Part shown: piece by piece, positions 17,047 through 24,785 of the stretch
How the letters are laid out: each line of letters starts with the position of its first letter
Position numbering within the stretch: the first letter of the stretch is position 1
Assembly: GCF_000717995.1 (NCBI RefSeq)
Contig: NZ_JODM01000002.1
Location: forward strand, 186,001-250,000
Origin: Streptomyces violaceorubidus
Lineage (GTDB): Bacteria > Actinomycetota > Actinomycetes > Streptomycetales > Streptomycetaceae
Reading direction: 5' to 3'
Length of the DNA stretch: 64,000 nucleotides
The notes under the pieces: model-generated
Databases searched by the model: none
The model's input: only the letters and a program-made list of their open reading frames with translations
What the model was told of the DNA's origin: nothing
Position numbers and translations under genes: made by a program

Positions 17047-17068
17047 AGGCTCGGGTGGTGAATCGCAT
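17000..17068 (-). pseudogene. Displaced 5' end of the GGT-family gene
   Basis: With a good ribosome site (GAGGTCAGCT before ATG 17068) it encodes MRFTTRASLQGTFGMELSTE, plus two codons and a stop. The intact gene at 16480 begins MFTTRPTLQGTFGMVSSTHW. The homology stops where the integrase fragment begins. It is probably the original host start left stranded on the far side of the insertion. Confidence 0.75.
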
Positions 17069-17180
17069 AGCTGACCTCGGTGCTCGGGTACGCCGACGGG
17101 CGCAGGGCAGATCCGTGCCACCGGCGGGTGCCACCCTTGTCACCGGGCCGCCGGAGCGGCACGACGGCCCGGTCCGTCCG

Positions 17181-17714
17181 TCAGGCCCCCGGGACCAGGT
17201 GGTCGCCGGCGATGCCGGACTTCTCGGGGCGGTAGTAGTCCCTGATGCCGTCGGCCCAGGTGGACACCCGCACGCGGTCCTGCCCGTCCGGGCCGAAGGC
17301 GTCGAAGAGGGCCTCGATGTTGGGTCGTGCGAAGCCGATCGCGATCATCAGCGCGATGAACTCGGCGCGGGCGACGAAGCCGTCGCCGTCCGGGTCGCCC
17401 ATCGCGGCGAGGGCTTCGGCGAACTCGTCCACGGCGGCGTCGAACCGCTGCGGATTGAGGACGACGGAGGTGAACTCCTCGGGGCTGACACGGCCGTCAC
17501 CGTTGGCGTCCAGCTCGGTCAGGAGCGTGTCGCCGTAGCGTCGGAAGGCGGCGGCGAGCCTCTCCTTGGCAGCCTCCGGTGCGCCTGGTACGGCGGCCAC
17601 CACGCGGGTGCTCATCAGCTCGAAGTCGGGGAGTTCCAGGTAGCCGTTCCCGTCGGCGTCGAAGAGGGAGAAGACCAGCTCGATGCGGTTGGTCGCCTCG
17701 GTGGTGGGCACCAT
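17181..17714 (-). CDS. EF-hand calcium-binding protein, calerythrin-like
   Basis: 177 residues, cytosolic. Three canonical EF-hand loops are visible: DADGNGYLELPD (19-30), DANGDGRVSPEE (69-80) and DPDGDGFVARAE (107-118). A fourth, degenerate loop is at 141-152 (GPDGQDRVRVST). This four-hand pattern with a weak hand is that of the bacterial calerythrin/sarcoplasmic Ca-binding-like family, thought to buffer or sense calcium. ATG 17714 is favoured because the upstream open frame carries no EF homology. It lies 117 bases downstream of the methyltransferase on the same strand, so it may be co-transcribed with the MfnB-headed operon. Confidence 0.9.
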   Translation of the reverse strand: MVPTTEATNRIELVFSLFDADGNGYLELPDFELMSTRVVAAVPGAPEAAKERLAAAFRRYGDTLLTELDANGDGRVSPEEFTSVVLNPQRFDAAVDEFAEALAAMGDPDGDGFVARAEFIALMIAIGFARPNIEALFDAFGPDGQDRVRVSTWADGIRDYYRPEKSGIAGDHLVPGA

Positions 17715-17831
17715 GGTGCACCCTGCCTTTCCTTGGTGGAGCCTTGCCGTCGCAGCGCGCCGGGGAGGTGTCCCGGCGGCTGGTCCAACTATCGGGGCGC
17801 CCGGGCCACTTCGGCGATGCACAACGGCACT

Positions 17832-18776
17832 TCACACACGAACGGGGGGAACAGCCGGATCCATGCATGAAACGGGATACGTGTCCGCGAACACCCAACG
17901 GTTGCCCGCCAGGGCGTCGTTCTCCTCGGGCAGCGGGCCGCGCCCGTGCCGGTGGGTGAAGTCGAAGGGCGTGTGGACCGACGCGGTCCAGCCCCGGTCC
18001 GTCAGACGGGCCACGGAGTCGGGCCGCGGCTCCCGGCTGAAGAGGTCGAGCAGGTCGATGCCGAGCTGCCGGCGCGTGGAGGTGTACAGCGGACTGTCGC
18101 GGTACGCCATCAGGTCCCTCTCGAGCTTGACCTCGTACGCCAGGGCGCTGCCCGGCGCGCTCAGCCGGTCGACCGTGTCGATGAGCGCGGTCTCGGCCGC
18201 GTGGGGCAGGTAGAACAGCAGGCCTTCGACCAGCCACGCGGTGGGGGCCGTGGCGTCGAAGCCCGTCGCCGTCAGCGCGCCGGCCCAGTCGGCGCGCAGA
18301 TCGGTCCCGATCGGTACGCGCCTCGCCCTGGGTTCGGCCGACAGGGTGTCGAGGACCTCGTGCTTGAACGCGAGGACTCCCTCCCTGTCGATCTCGAAGA
18401 TCACGCAGTCCACGGGCCAGTCGAGCCGAAACGCCCGCGTGTCCAGTCCGGCTCCCAGCAGCACCACTTGACGGATTCCGGTGGACCGGACGGAGCGGAG
18501 CAGGAAGTCGTCGAGCACGCGGGTGCGCAGTCCGAAGTAGCGGGCGAAGCGTCCCCAGAGCGGGCTCGTGTCCCCGCCCGGGGCCTGGTCCAGGCGGACC
18601 GGCCAGTGCGCGGACGCCTGAGCGGCCCGCACGAAGTGCTCGGCGTAGATGTCCTGGGCGAGGCTGTCGGGGCGGTGGGTCTCGATCGCCCGCGCCGCGG
18701 CGACCAGGAGGGCGGTCAGCCCCACACCTCCCTCCACGCCTTCCGTACTGGTGACGAGCGGTACCGTGTCGGCCAT
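17832..18776 (-). CDS. Class I SAM-dependent methyltransferase, LCMT/TIGR00027 family
   Basis: 314 residues. The SAM-binding motif I is QVVLLGAGLDTRAFRL (about 103-118); then comes FEIDREGVLAFKHEVL (acidic residue for the ribose hydroxyls) and WLVEGLLFYLP typical of the leucine-carboxyl-methyltransferase-like family. Members mostly O-methylate small molecules or carboxylates in actinobacterial secondary metabolism. It starts 65 bases after the end of the Zn-alcohol dehydrogenase. In this context methylation of a furan alcohol or furoate product is a reasonable guess, not shown by sequence. Confidence 0.88.
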   Translation of the reverse strand: MADTVPLVTSTEGVEGGVGLTALLVAAARAIETHRPDSLAQDIYAEHFVRAAQASAHWPVRLDQAPGGDTSPLWGRFARYFGLRTRVLDDFLLRSVRSTGIRQVVLLGAGLDTRAFRLDWPVDCVIFEIDREGVLAFKHEVLDTLSAEPRARRVPIGTDLRADWAGALTATGFDATAPTAWLVEGLLFYLPHAAETALIDTVDRLSAPGSALAYEVKLERDLMAYRDSPLYTSTRRQLGIDLLDLFSREPRPDSVARLTDRGWTASVHTPFDFTHRHGRGPLPEENDALAGNRWVFADTYPVSCMDPAVPPVRV

Positions 18777-18841
18777 GCTTCTCCCTGATGGGTTCGGGTT
18801 CGTGAGAGACCCGCGTTCGCGCGGGGCGGTGAGCGGCGTGT

Positions 18842-19945
18842 TCAGTGGCGGTGGCCGTCCGGGATCAGGACGGGTTTGACGACGCGGCCCGTCTCGCAGT
18901 CGCGTTCGGCCTTGTTGATGTCGGCCAGCGGATAGGTACGGGTCAGCCGGTCGAAGGGGAACCGCTCGGCCTGCCAGAGGGCGATGAGCCGGGGGATCAG
19001 CAGGCCGGGGACGGCGTCGCCCATACAGATGTGGGAGATCGTGCGCCCGCGGTCCAGTGTCCCCACCTCCAGCGGCAGGGTGCCGTGCAGCCGTGCCACC
19101 AGGCCGAGCCGGCCGGTGGGACGCAGCGACCGCAGCGCCTCGTTGATCAGCCCGGCGGACCCCGTGGTGTCCAGCGCGTACGTCGCTCCCCCGCCGGTCA
19201 GCCGCAGGACGCGGTCGGACGTACCGGTCGGCGTGGCGGGGACCGGCAGGGCGTGGAGCCGCTCGGCGAGGGCCAGCCGCCCGGGATGCCGGTCCACGGC
19301 CACGGTCACCGCGCCGGCGGCGTGGGCCGCCATCACCGCGGCCAGGCCCACCGCGCCCGCGCCGAAGACGGCGAGGGTGTCACCGGGGCCGACGCGGAAG
19401 GAGTTGAGGACCGCACCGGCACCGGTGAGGAATCCGCAACCGAGCGGCCCGAGCAGTTCCAGGGGCAGTGCGGGATCGACCCGGACGGCGTTGCGGGCGG
19501 GGACCAGCGCGTACTCGGCGAACGAGGACTGGCCGAACCAGCGGGGAGCCAGGGCGGTCCCGGTCGTGTCGGTGAACCGGGGGGCGTGCTCCCTCCGCCC
19601 GCCGAACAGGTTGAGCGAGGCGAAAAAATCGCAGTAGGCGGGGGCCGCGCCCATGCAGTTGCGGCAGTGCCCGCAGGAGTCGAAGCTCAGCACCACGTGG
19701 TCGCCGACGTCCAGGCCGGTGCCCGTGCCTCCCGTCTCCACCACGACTCCGGACCCCTCGTGGCCCAGGACCGCCGGCAGGGAGGAGCGGCCGGCCGACC
19801 GCCGCACCGCGAGGTCGGTCCGGCACATCCCGCAGCCCGCGATCCGCACCAGCACCTCTCCCTCGGCCGGTCCCCGGGCCAGCACCACCTCCTCGACGGT
19901 GAACGGGTCCTCGTACGCACGCAGTACCGCCGCGCCGAACTTCAC
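18842..19945 (-). CDS. Zinc-dependent alcohol dehydrogenase, class III/aryl-alcohol type
   Basis: 367 residues, medium-chain dehydrogenase. Catalytic zinc ligands: Cys in GCGMCRTD, His in LGHEGSGVV and Cys in LGPLGCGFLTGAG. Structural zinc: CGHCRNC plus the fourth Cys in APAYC. NAD-binding Rossmann motif AVFGAGAVGLAAVMAA with an acidic residue (VAVDRHPGR), favouring NAD over NADP. GTG 19945 is one base from the stop of the aldehyde dehydrogenase and is preceded by GGGGGAGGG. The residues lining the substrate pocket resemble aryl/benzyl alcohol enzymes. An aromatic (furan) alcohol is therefore a plausible substrate given the upstream MfnB gene. Confidence 0.9.
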   Translation of the reverse strand: MKFGAAVLRAYEDPFTVEEVVLARGPAEGEVLVRIAGCGMCRTDLAVRRSAGRSSLPAVLGHEGSGVVVETGGTGTGLDVGDHVVLSFDSCGHCRNCMGAAPAYCDFFASLNLFGGRREHAPRFTDTTGTALAPRWFGQSSFAEYALVPARNAVRVDPALPLELLGPLGCGFLTGAGAVLNSFRVGPGDTLAVFGAGAVGLAAVMAAHAAGAVTVAVDRHPGRLALAERLHALPVPATPTGTSDRVLRLTGGGATYALDTTGSAGLINEALRSLRPTGRLGLVARLHGTLPLEVGTLDRGRTISHICMGDAVPGLLIPRLIALWQAERFPFDRLTRTYPLADINKAERDCETGRVVKPVLIPDGHRH

Positions 19946-19946
19946 T

Positions 19947-21368
19947 TCATCCCTCCCCCGGGCGGTGCACGACGAACGGTCTGAGGTTTCCGTAGAGCCC
20001 CCACGGTCCACCCGCGACGCCGACGCCGCTGTCCTTGGCACCCGCGAAGGGCTGGGCGAGGGAGAGTTCGGCGTGGTGGTTGATCCACGCCGTCCCGCAC
20101 TCCAGGCGGTCGGCGACGGCCTCGGCCCGGTCGAGGTCGGTGCCCCACACCGAGCCGCCCAGTCCGAAGCCGGTGCCGTTGGCCGCCCGGACGGCCTCGT
20201 CGAGGCTGTCGTACGGCAGGACCGGCAGGACCGGGCCGAACTGCTCCTCGGTCACCACGGGGCTGTCGGCCGGTACGTCGGCGAGGATCGTCGGGGCGAA
20301 GAAGTACCCCGGCCGGTCCAGGCGGTGTCCGCCGGCCGCGGCCCGGCCGCCGTCCGCCAGGGCCCGGGCCGTGCGGCGCTCGACGCGGGCGAGTTGCGGG
20401 GCGTTGTTGACCGGGCCGATGCGCGAGGCCGGGTCGAGCCCGGGTCCGACGGCGGTCGTGCTCGCCCGGTGGGCGAGGGCCTCCACCACCCGGGCGTAGA
20501 GCCGGGCGGGGGCGTAGAGACGTTTGACGGCCATGCAGACCTGGCCGCAGTTGCGGAAGGCCGCCCAGAACAGCCGGTCCGCGATCTCCTCCACGTCGAC
20601 GTCGTCGAGCAGGACGGCGGCGTCATTGCCTCCCAGCTCCAGGGTGACGCGCGCGAGCGAGGCCGCCGCGCCCGCGGCGACGGCCCGTCCCGTGGCCGCC
20701 GACCCGGTGAAGGTGACATGGCGGATCCCGGGGTGCGAGGCGAGACGGGCGCCGAGCGGCTCCCTTCCGGTGGCGATCGTCAGTACGTCCTCGGGCAGGG
20801 CTCCGGCGAGGACGGTCCCCAGCATCCGGGTGGCCAGGGGCGTGAACGGTGAGGGCTTGAGCACCATCGTGTTGCCCGCGGCGAGCGCCGGCGCGAACTT
20901 CGCCGACGCCAGTTGGAGAGGGAAGTTCCACGGGACGATCGCGGCGACCGGCCCGATCGGCCGCCACCGCAGCCGGCTGCGTACGGGGCGGCCGTCCGTG
21001 AGGGGTTGCTCCTCCGCGTCCAGCTCGGCGAAGTAGCGCAGCCGGGCGGCCGTACGGGCCACCTCGGCGTGCGACTCGGTCAGCGGCTTGCCCTGTTCCC
21101 GGGTGAGGAGCGGGGCGAGGTGGGCGGCGGCCGCGTCGACGGCGTCCGCCGCCAAGAGCAGCGCCTTCCTGCGTGCGGCCGGGTCGGCCCGCCAGCCGTG
21201 CCAGGCCGCGTGGGCCCGGTCGACGACCGCGTCCAGTTCCTCGGGCCGCAGTTCGGGAGCCTCGTCGAAGGCTTCGCCGGTCGAGGGATCGACGACGGCG
21301 AGGCAGCCGCTCCCGCCCCCGCCCCGGTCGCCGGGGGTGGGCGGGCCGTGTCCGGTCGCCGCGGCCAC
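19947..21368 (-). CDS. NAD(P)-dependent aldehyde dehydrogenase
   Basis: 473 residues, ALDH superfamily. It has the proline/Asn segment VPWNFPLQLASAKFAPALAAG, Glu in LELGGNDAAVLLDD (general base) and the catalytic Cys in RNCGQVCMAVKRLY. The oligomerisation end, GTAWINHHAELSLAQPFAG, includes the usual PxGG-like region in altered form. GTG 21368 lies two bases after the MfnB stop, so translation is probably coupled. Closest general class by motif is succinate-semialdehyde/betaine-type ALDH. Here oxidation of a furan carbaldehyde to a furoic acid is the contextual inference. Confidence 0.9.
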   Translation of the reverse strand: MAAATGHGPPTPGDRGGGGSGCLAVVDPSTGEAFDEAPELRPEELDAVVDRAHAAWHGWRADPAARRKALLLAADAVDAAAAHLAPLLTREQGKPLTESHAEVARTAARLRYFAELDAEEQPLTDGRPVRSRLRWRPIGPVAAIVPWNFPLQLASAKFAPALAAGNTMVLKPSPFTPLATRMLGTVLAGALPEDVLTIATGREPLGARLASHPGIRHVTFTGSAATGRAVAAGAAASLARVTLELGGNDAAVLLDDVDVEEIADRLFWAAFRNCGQVCMAVKRLYAPARLYARVVEALAHRASTTAVGPGLDPASRIGPVNNAPQLARVERRTARALADGGRAAAGGHRLDRPGYFFAPTILADVPADSPVVTEEQFGPVLPVLPYDSLDEAVRAANGTGFGLGGSVWGTDLDRAEAVADRLECGTAWINHHAELSLAQPFAGAKDSGVGVAGGPWGLYGNLRPFVVHRPGEG

Positions 21369-21370
21369 GG

Positions 21371-22123
21371 TCAGCTCTGCGCGGCAGCGGCGGCGTGGTC
21401 CCGGACGTGCCGGTCCATCTCCGCGCGGAAGGCCGCCACCAGGTGCGGCCGGATCCGGCCCGTGGTGCGGTCCCCTCCCTCGCAGACCGCTCCGCGCACC
21501 CCGACGATGTCGGTCTCGATACGGGCCAGTTCACCCAGGTCGCCGGCCTTGACGCTGCCCGCCAGCGCGGCGAGGAGACCGGCGTCGTGGGCGCGCCGTA
21601 CGAACTCGGCGCACACGTCGGGCGGGACGTGGTCGAACAGCCGCGTCCCGTCCTTGACCGCGGTGTCGAGCATGGCGGCGTCGGACCCGGAACGGCGCGC
21701 GATGTCGGGCAGCGCGAGCGGGCTGACACAGCCGATGCGGTGGGCGTCGGCGTAGCCCGACGCGACGACGAAGGCGTCCGCCCTGTGGTCCTTCACCGCC
21801 CGGACGACCCCGCGCATGACCTCGACGGCCTGTTCGGGTGTCGCGCACCCGTAGAGGCCGACCTTGATGTAGGTGGCCCCGGAGACGGCCGCGCCGAGCG
21901 CCGCCTGGGCCACCGTGCCGGGCTTGTACGGCACGTCCCCCACGGTGGCGGAGACCGGCTTGTCCGCCGGGACCGCCGCGCGGATCTCCCTGATGACCCA
22001 CGGGTAGTTGGCGCCGAGCGAGCCCTCGTCGGGCTTCTTGACGTCGACGATGTCCAGGTACTCGGCCGCCTTGGCGCAGTCGAGTGCCTCGTCGACACCG
22101 TCCGGAGAGATGAGCAGCAACAA
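21371..22123 (-). CDS. mfnB: (5-formylfuran-3-yl)methyl phosphate synthase, MfnB family
   Basis: 250 residues. In methanogens MfnB condenses two glyceraldehyde-3-phosphate molecules to the furan 4-(hydroxymethyl)-2-furancarboxaldehyde phosphate, the first step to methanofuran. Family signatures are strong: [20 protein letters not shown] with the early active-site Lys, [28 protein letters not shown], and [15 protein letters not shown] holding the paired Asp and Lys. The start is TTG 22123 (or 22120), placed by GGGGAAGGA seven bases upstream; the longer open frame to 22657 has no homology. Streptomyces do not make methanofuran, so this heads a different pathway, with ALDH, ADH and methyltransferase genes behind it. 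No MfnC-type aminotransferase is adjacent. Confidence 0.9.
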   Translation of the reverse strand: MLLLISPDGVDEALDCAKAAEYLDIVDVKKPDEGSLGANYPWVIREIRAAVPADKPVSATVGDVPYKPGTVAQAALGAAVSGATYIKVGLYGCATPEQAVEVMRGVVRAVKDHRADAFVVASGYADAHRIGCVSPLALPDIARRSGSDAAMLDTAVKDGTRLFDHVPPDVCAEFVRRAHDAGLLAALAGSVKAGDLGELARIETDIVGVRGAVCEGGDRTTGRIRPHLVAAFRAEMDRHVRDHAAAAAQS

Positions 22124-22329
22124 GGTGGAGTCCTTCCCCGACGCACCCACCTGCCCCGAGGGCGGAGGTGCGGATTCGTCCGGCTCACATGCGGTTCGCA
22201 CATCCTTCCCCGGCGTGTCGCGTCTGGGCAGGGCGCGCGGAGTGACACATGGATCGCAGCGACGAGGCCTCCGCGCCCGGCGCAACGCGCCGTCTGCGCT
22301 GGACCGCCCGCGCACGTGCGGCGGTGCCG
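22124..22329. other. Upstream region of the MfnB operon
   Basis: About 200 bases without a convincing gene. It should hold the operon promoter. The segment CGGGGAAGGA occurs twice on the minus strand, near 22210 and next to the TTG start. I see no clear -10/-35 pair or riboswitch. Confidence 0.4.
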
Positions 22330-22550
22330 TCAAGCGCAGCGCAGTCCGGTCAGTTCCTCGGAGCGTTCCCAGATCCGACGGGCGTCGTCCGTGCTCCGCA
22401 GGCGGCTGTAGAGCTTCTGCCGCGCGGGCGGTCCGCCCAGCCGCCCGGGCCGCCGGGGGCGTAGAACGCCCCGCGTTCGGCCTGCGGCGAGGTGGCGGCG
22501 TACAGCGCGGGAAGCTGCGCGGTGCGGACCGTGCCCACGAGGATGCCGCG
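22330..22550 (-). pseudogene. Short-chain dehydrogenase, C-terminal remnant with frameshift
   Basis: One frame gives [19 protein letters not shown] and a Gly-rich stretch, the familiar SDR end segment. The next frame then gives [20 protein letters not shown], then [10 protein letters not shown] and a stop at 22330. Together they are the last ~70 residues of a retinol-dehydrogenase-like SDR split by one frameshift. The cofactor and Tyr-x3-Lys regions are gone. Confidence 0.7.
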
Positions 22551-22589
22551 GGCGGACAGGACGCGGATGACGCGTACGCCCAGGGTGTC

Positions 22590-23494
22590 CTCGGCGCGGC
22601 CGACTTCGGGACGGGCGGCGAGCAGGCTGGTGGGCGCGACGCGATCCTCGCGCGCACCTCGGAGTACGGGGAAAACCGGATCGTCCTCGGGTTCCACTAC
22701 CCGCTCGGCGTCATGGGCGGCCGCGTCACCGCGCAAGGCGACCGTGGCGCACCGGCTGGGCGGAACCCGACTTCGCGAAGCTGCTGGGGCAGGCCCACAC
22801 CGAGATCGAGAACGTGCTGCTCGCGCGGTGCGAGGAGGAGAGTCGCGGCGACACCTTCACGGCCTGCGCGAGCGACCCGTACGCCGGGCTGAGCACCGCA
22901 CAGGACGTGGACCTGTACACCCGGCGCCTGACCTACGGGTTCTCCCGGACCGGCGAGGCCGGGCAGGCGCTCGACGTGCCGTCCGACGCGGCGGCCCTGC
23001 TGGTCACCGCCTTCCCGGACCTCACCGCCGAGCAGCGCGCCCGGGTTCTGGAGCAGACGGCGACGGACTCCGGGTACCCGCTCGACCTCACCGGGTCGGG
23101 CGGGCCGGCCTGGCGGCGGATCAACCTGGCGGCGGCGATGGCGCCGGACGTGGAGGTGAACGCCGACGGGTCGGTCACGGTGACCAACTTCTCCGACGCC
23201 ACGAACGCCGGTGCGGCCGACGCCTCGGCGCTCACCGTGGGGGGCGGCGCGCTCGACGCGTGCGACCCGGAGGTGAGCACGTACGTGGTGGACTGGCCGG
23301 AGCACGCGGGGATCCCCGCGGTCGGCGCCGTGCCGTCGGCGTCCGGTGCGCGGGTGAGGGTCACCGAAGGCAGTGACACCGTCTCGTCCCTCCCGCCCTC
23401 GCCTGACCACCCGCACCGTGACGGCGACCTCGGCCAACGGCGCGTACACCCGGGCCTGCACGGTCGGCTTCCGGCGCACGTCGGACGGCCGCCC
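22590..23494 (+). pseudogene. PAP2/vanadium-phosphatase-family enzyme, deleted and frameshifted
   Basis: Pieces of a secreted acid-phosphatase-like PAP2 protein are spread over three frames. They are [12 protein letters not shown], then [20 protein letters not shown] (third motif of the family), then WAEPDFAKLLGQAHTEIEN and a long readable stretch to EGSDTVSS, then a tail TVTATSANGAYTRACTVGF. The segment that should carry the catalytic PSGHS between the first two pieces is deleted. Single extra bases near 22735 and 22755 and another near 23390 break the frame. It converges on the SDR remnant. It cannot encode an active enzyme. Confidence 0.75.
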
Positions 23495-23633
23495 CCGCGG
23501 GTGGACCGCGTCCGGCGACCGGGGCGGCGACGGTGGCGCGGGCGGGGGTCTCTGGTCGCCCGTCCGGGAGGGGGAGGCGACCCGGGGCTCCCGCTGAAAC
23601 CACGCCAGGCGTGCCCCCACCACCGCCGTACCC

Positions 23634-23672
23634 CCACCACCGCCGTGCGGCGCCACCTCACGGCGGTGGTGG
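23634..23672. terminator. 13-bp perfect hairpin upstream of the kinase remnant
   Basis: CCACCACCGCCGT (23634-23646) pairs exactly with ACGGCGGTGGTGG (23660-23672) across a 13-base loop. The left arm is also directly repeated at 23614-23629. No T-run follows, as usual for Streptomyces terminators. It could end the PAP2 transcript or be an operator. The rest of 23495-23754 shows nothing else. Confidence 0.5.
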
Positions 23673-23754
23673 ACGTGACCCTGGTGGTGCGTGACGGACG
23701 AAATGGGTGCCGGACCCGATGGACCGGGTGCCGCGCGTCGTCGACGCTGCTGCG

Positions 23755-24785
23755 GTGTCCTTGTTCTGGAGAATCTCGTTGCTCAACTCGGTGGTGCTGA
23801 TCGCCGCGACCGCGTTGCTGCTGGGACCGGTCACCGTGTCGACGCCCGTCCTGCTCACCGAGGCAGCGATCCTCACGGCGGGCCTGGTGGTGATCCTGAT
23901 CGCCAACGTCCTGCTGCTGCGGATCGGTCTCGGGCCGCTGCGCCGCCTCGCGCACGCCATGACCACGACCGACCTGCTGCGCCCGCGGGTGCGCGCCAAG
24001 GTCGACGGCGACGGTGAGATCGCCGCGCTGATCACCACCTTCAACACCATGCTCGACCGGCTGGAGGCCGAACGCGCGCTGAGCGCCGCCCGCACGCTGA
24101 GCGCGCAGGAGTCGGAACGCCACCGGGTCGCCCAGGAGCTGTACGACGAGGTGGGGCAGACCCTCGCCGCCGTGCTGCTGGACCTCAAGCGGGTCGCGGA
24201 CCAGGCGCCCGGCCCGGTGCGCGAGCAGCTCTCGCAGGTGCAGGAGACCACCCGGGCCGGCCTGGACGAGATCCGTCGCATCGCCCGCCGCCTGCTCCCG
24301 GGCGTCCTGGAGGAACTGGGTCTGAGCAGCGCGCTGCGGTCGCTGGCGGACGAGTTCACCGGGCCCTCGCTGACCGTGCGGCACGAGATCGCCCCCGGCC
24401 TGCCGGCCCTCGGCGACAACGCCGACCTGGTGCTCTACCGGGTCGCCCAGGAGGGCCTCACCAACGCGGCCAGGCACTCCGGCGCCCGCCTGGTGGTGCT
24501 CGCCCTGGCGCGGGCGGGCGACGCCGTCGAGCTGCGGGTGCGGACGACGGCCGGGGCTTCGACGGCTTTGACGAGGCCGCCGAGGGAGCCGGGATCCGCG
24601 GCATGCGCGAGCGCGCCCTGCTGGTCGGCGCCGACCTCGTCGTCGGCGCGGCGCGCGGGGGCGGCACCGAGGTGCGGCTCACCGTGCCTGTCGGCGACCG
24701 GGCGGGGCGCGCCGGGGCGGGAACACTGGGGCCGGGCGCGCTGTTGTCCCCGGAGGCGGAACGGAGGCGGAACGGTGCACGGTGA
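23755..24785 (+). pseudogene. NarL-type sensor histidine kinase, inactivated
   Basis: Reads as a HAMP-containing HisKA_3 kinase: GTG start SLFWRISLLNS, a membrane region (SVVLIAATALLL and VVILIANVLLL), HAMP, a dimerisation box ESERHRVAQELYDEVGQ, and an HATPase with N-box LYRVAQEGLTNAARH. Two defects are visible. The phospho-acceptor position of the ELHDEVGQ-type box is Tyr (ELYDEVGQ). Near 24543 one base is missing, so the ATP-lid motif (DDGRGF) is out of frame; the remainder (MRERALLVGADLVVGAARGG) continues in the next frame to 24785. No cognate response regulator adjoins. It may be a pseudogene, or the frameshift could be a sequencing error, which would not explain the Tyr. Confidence 0.75.
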
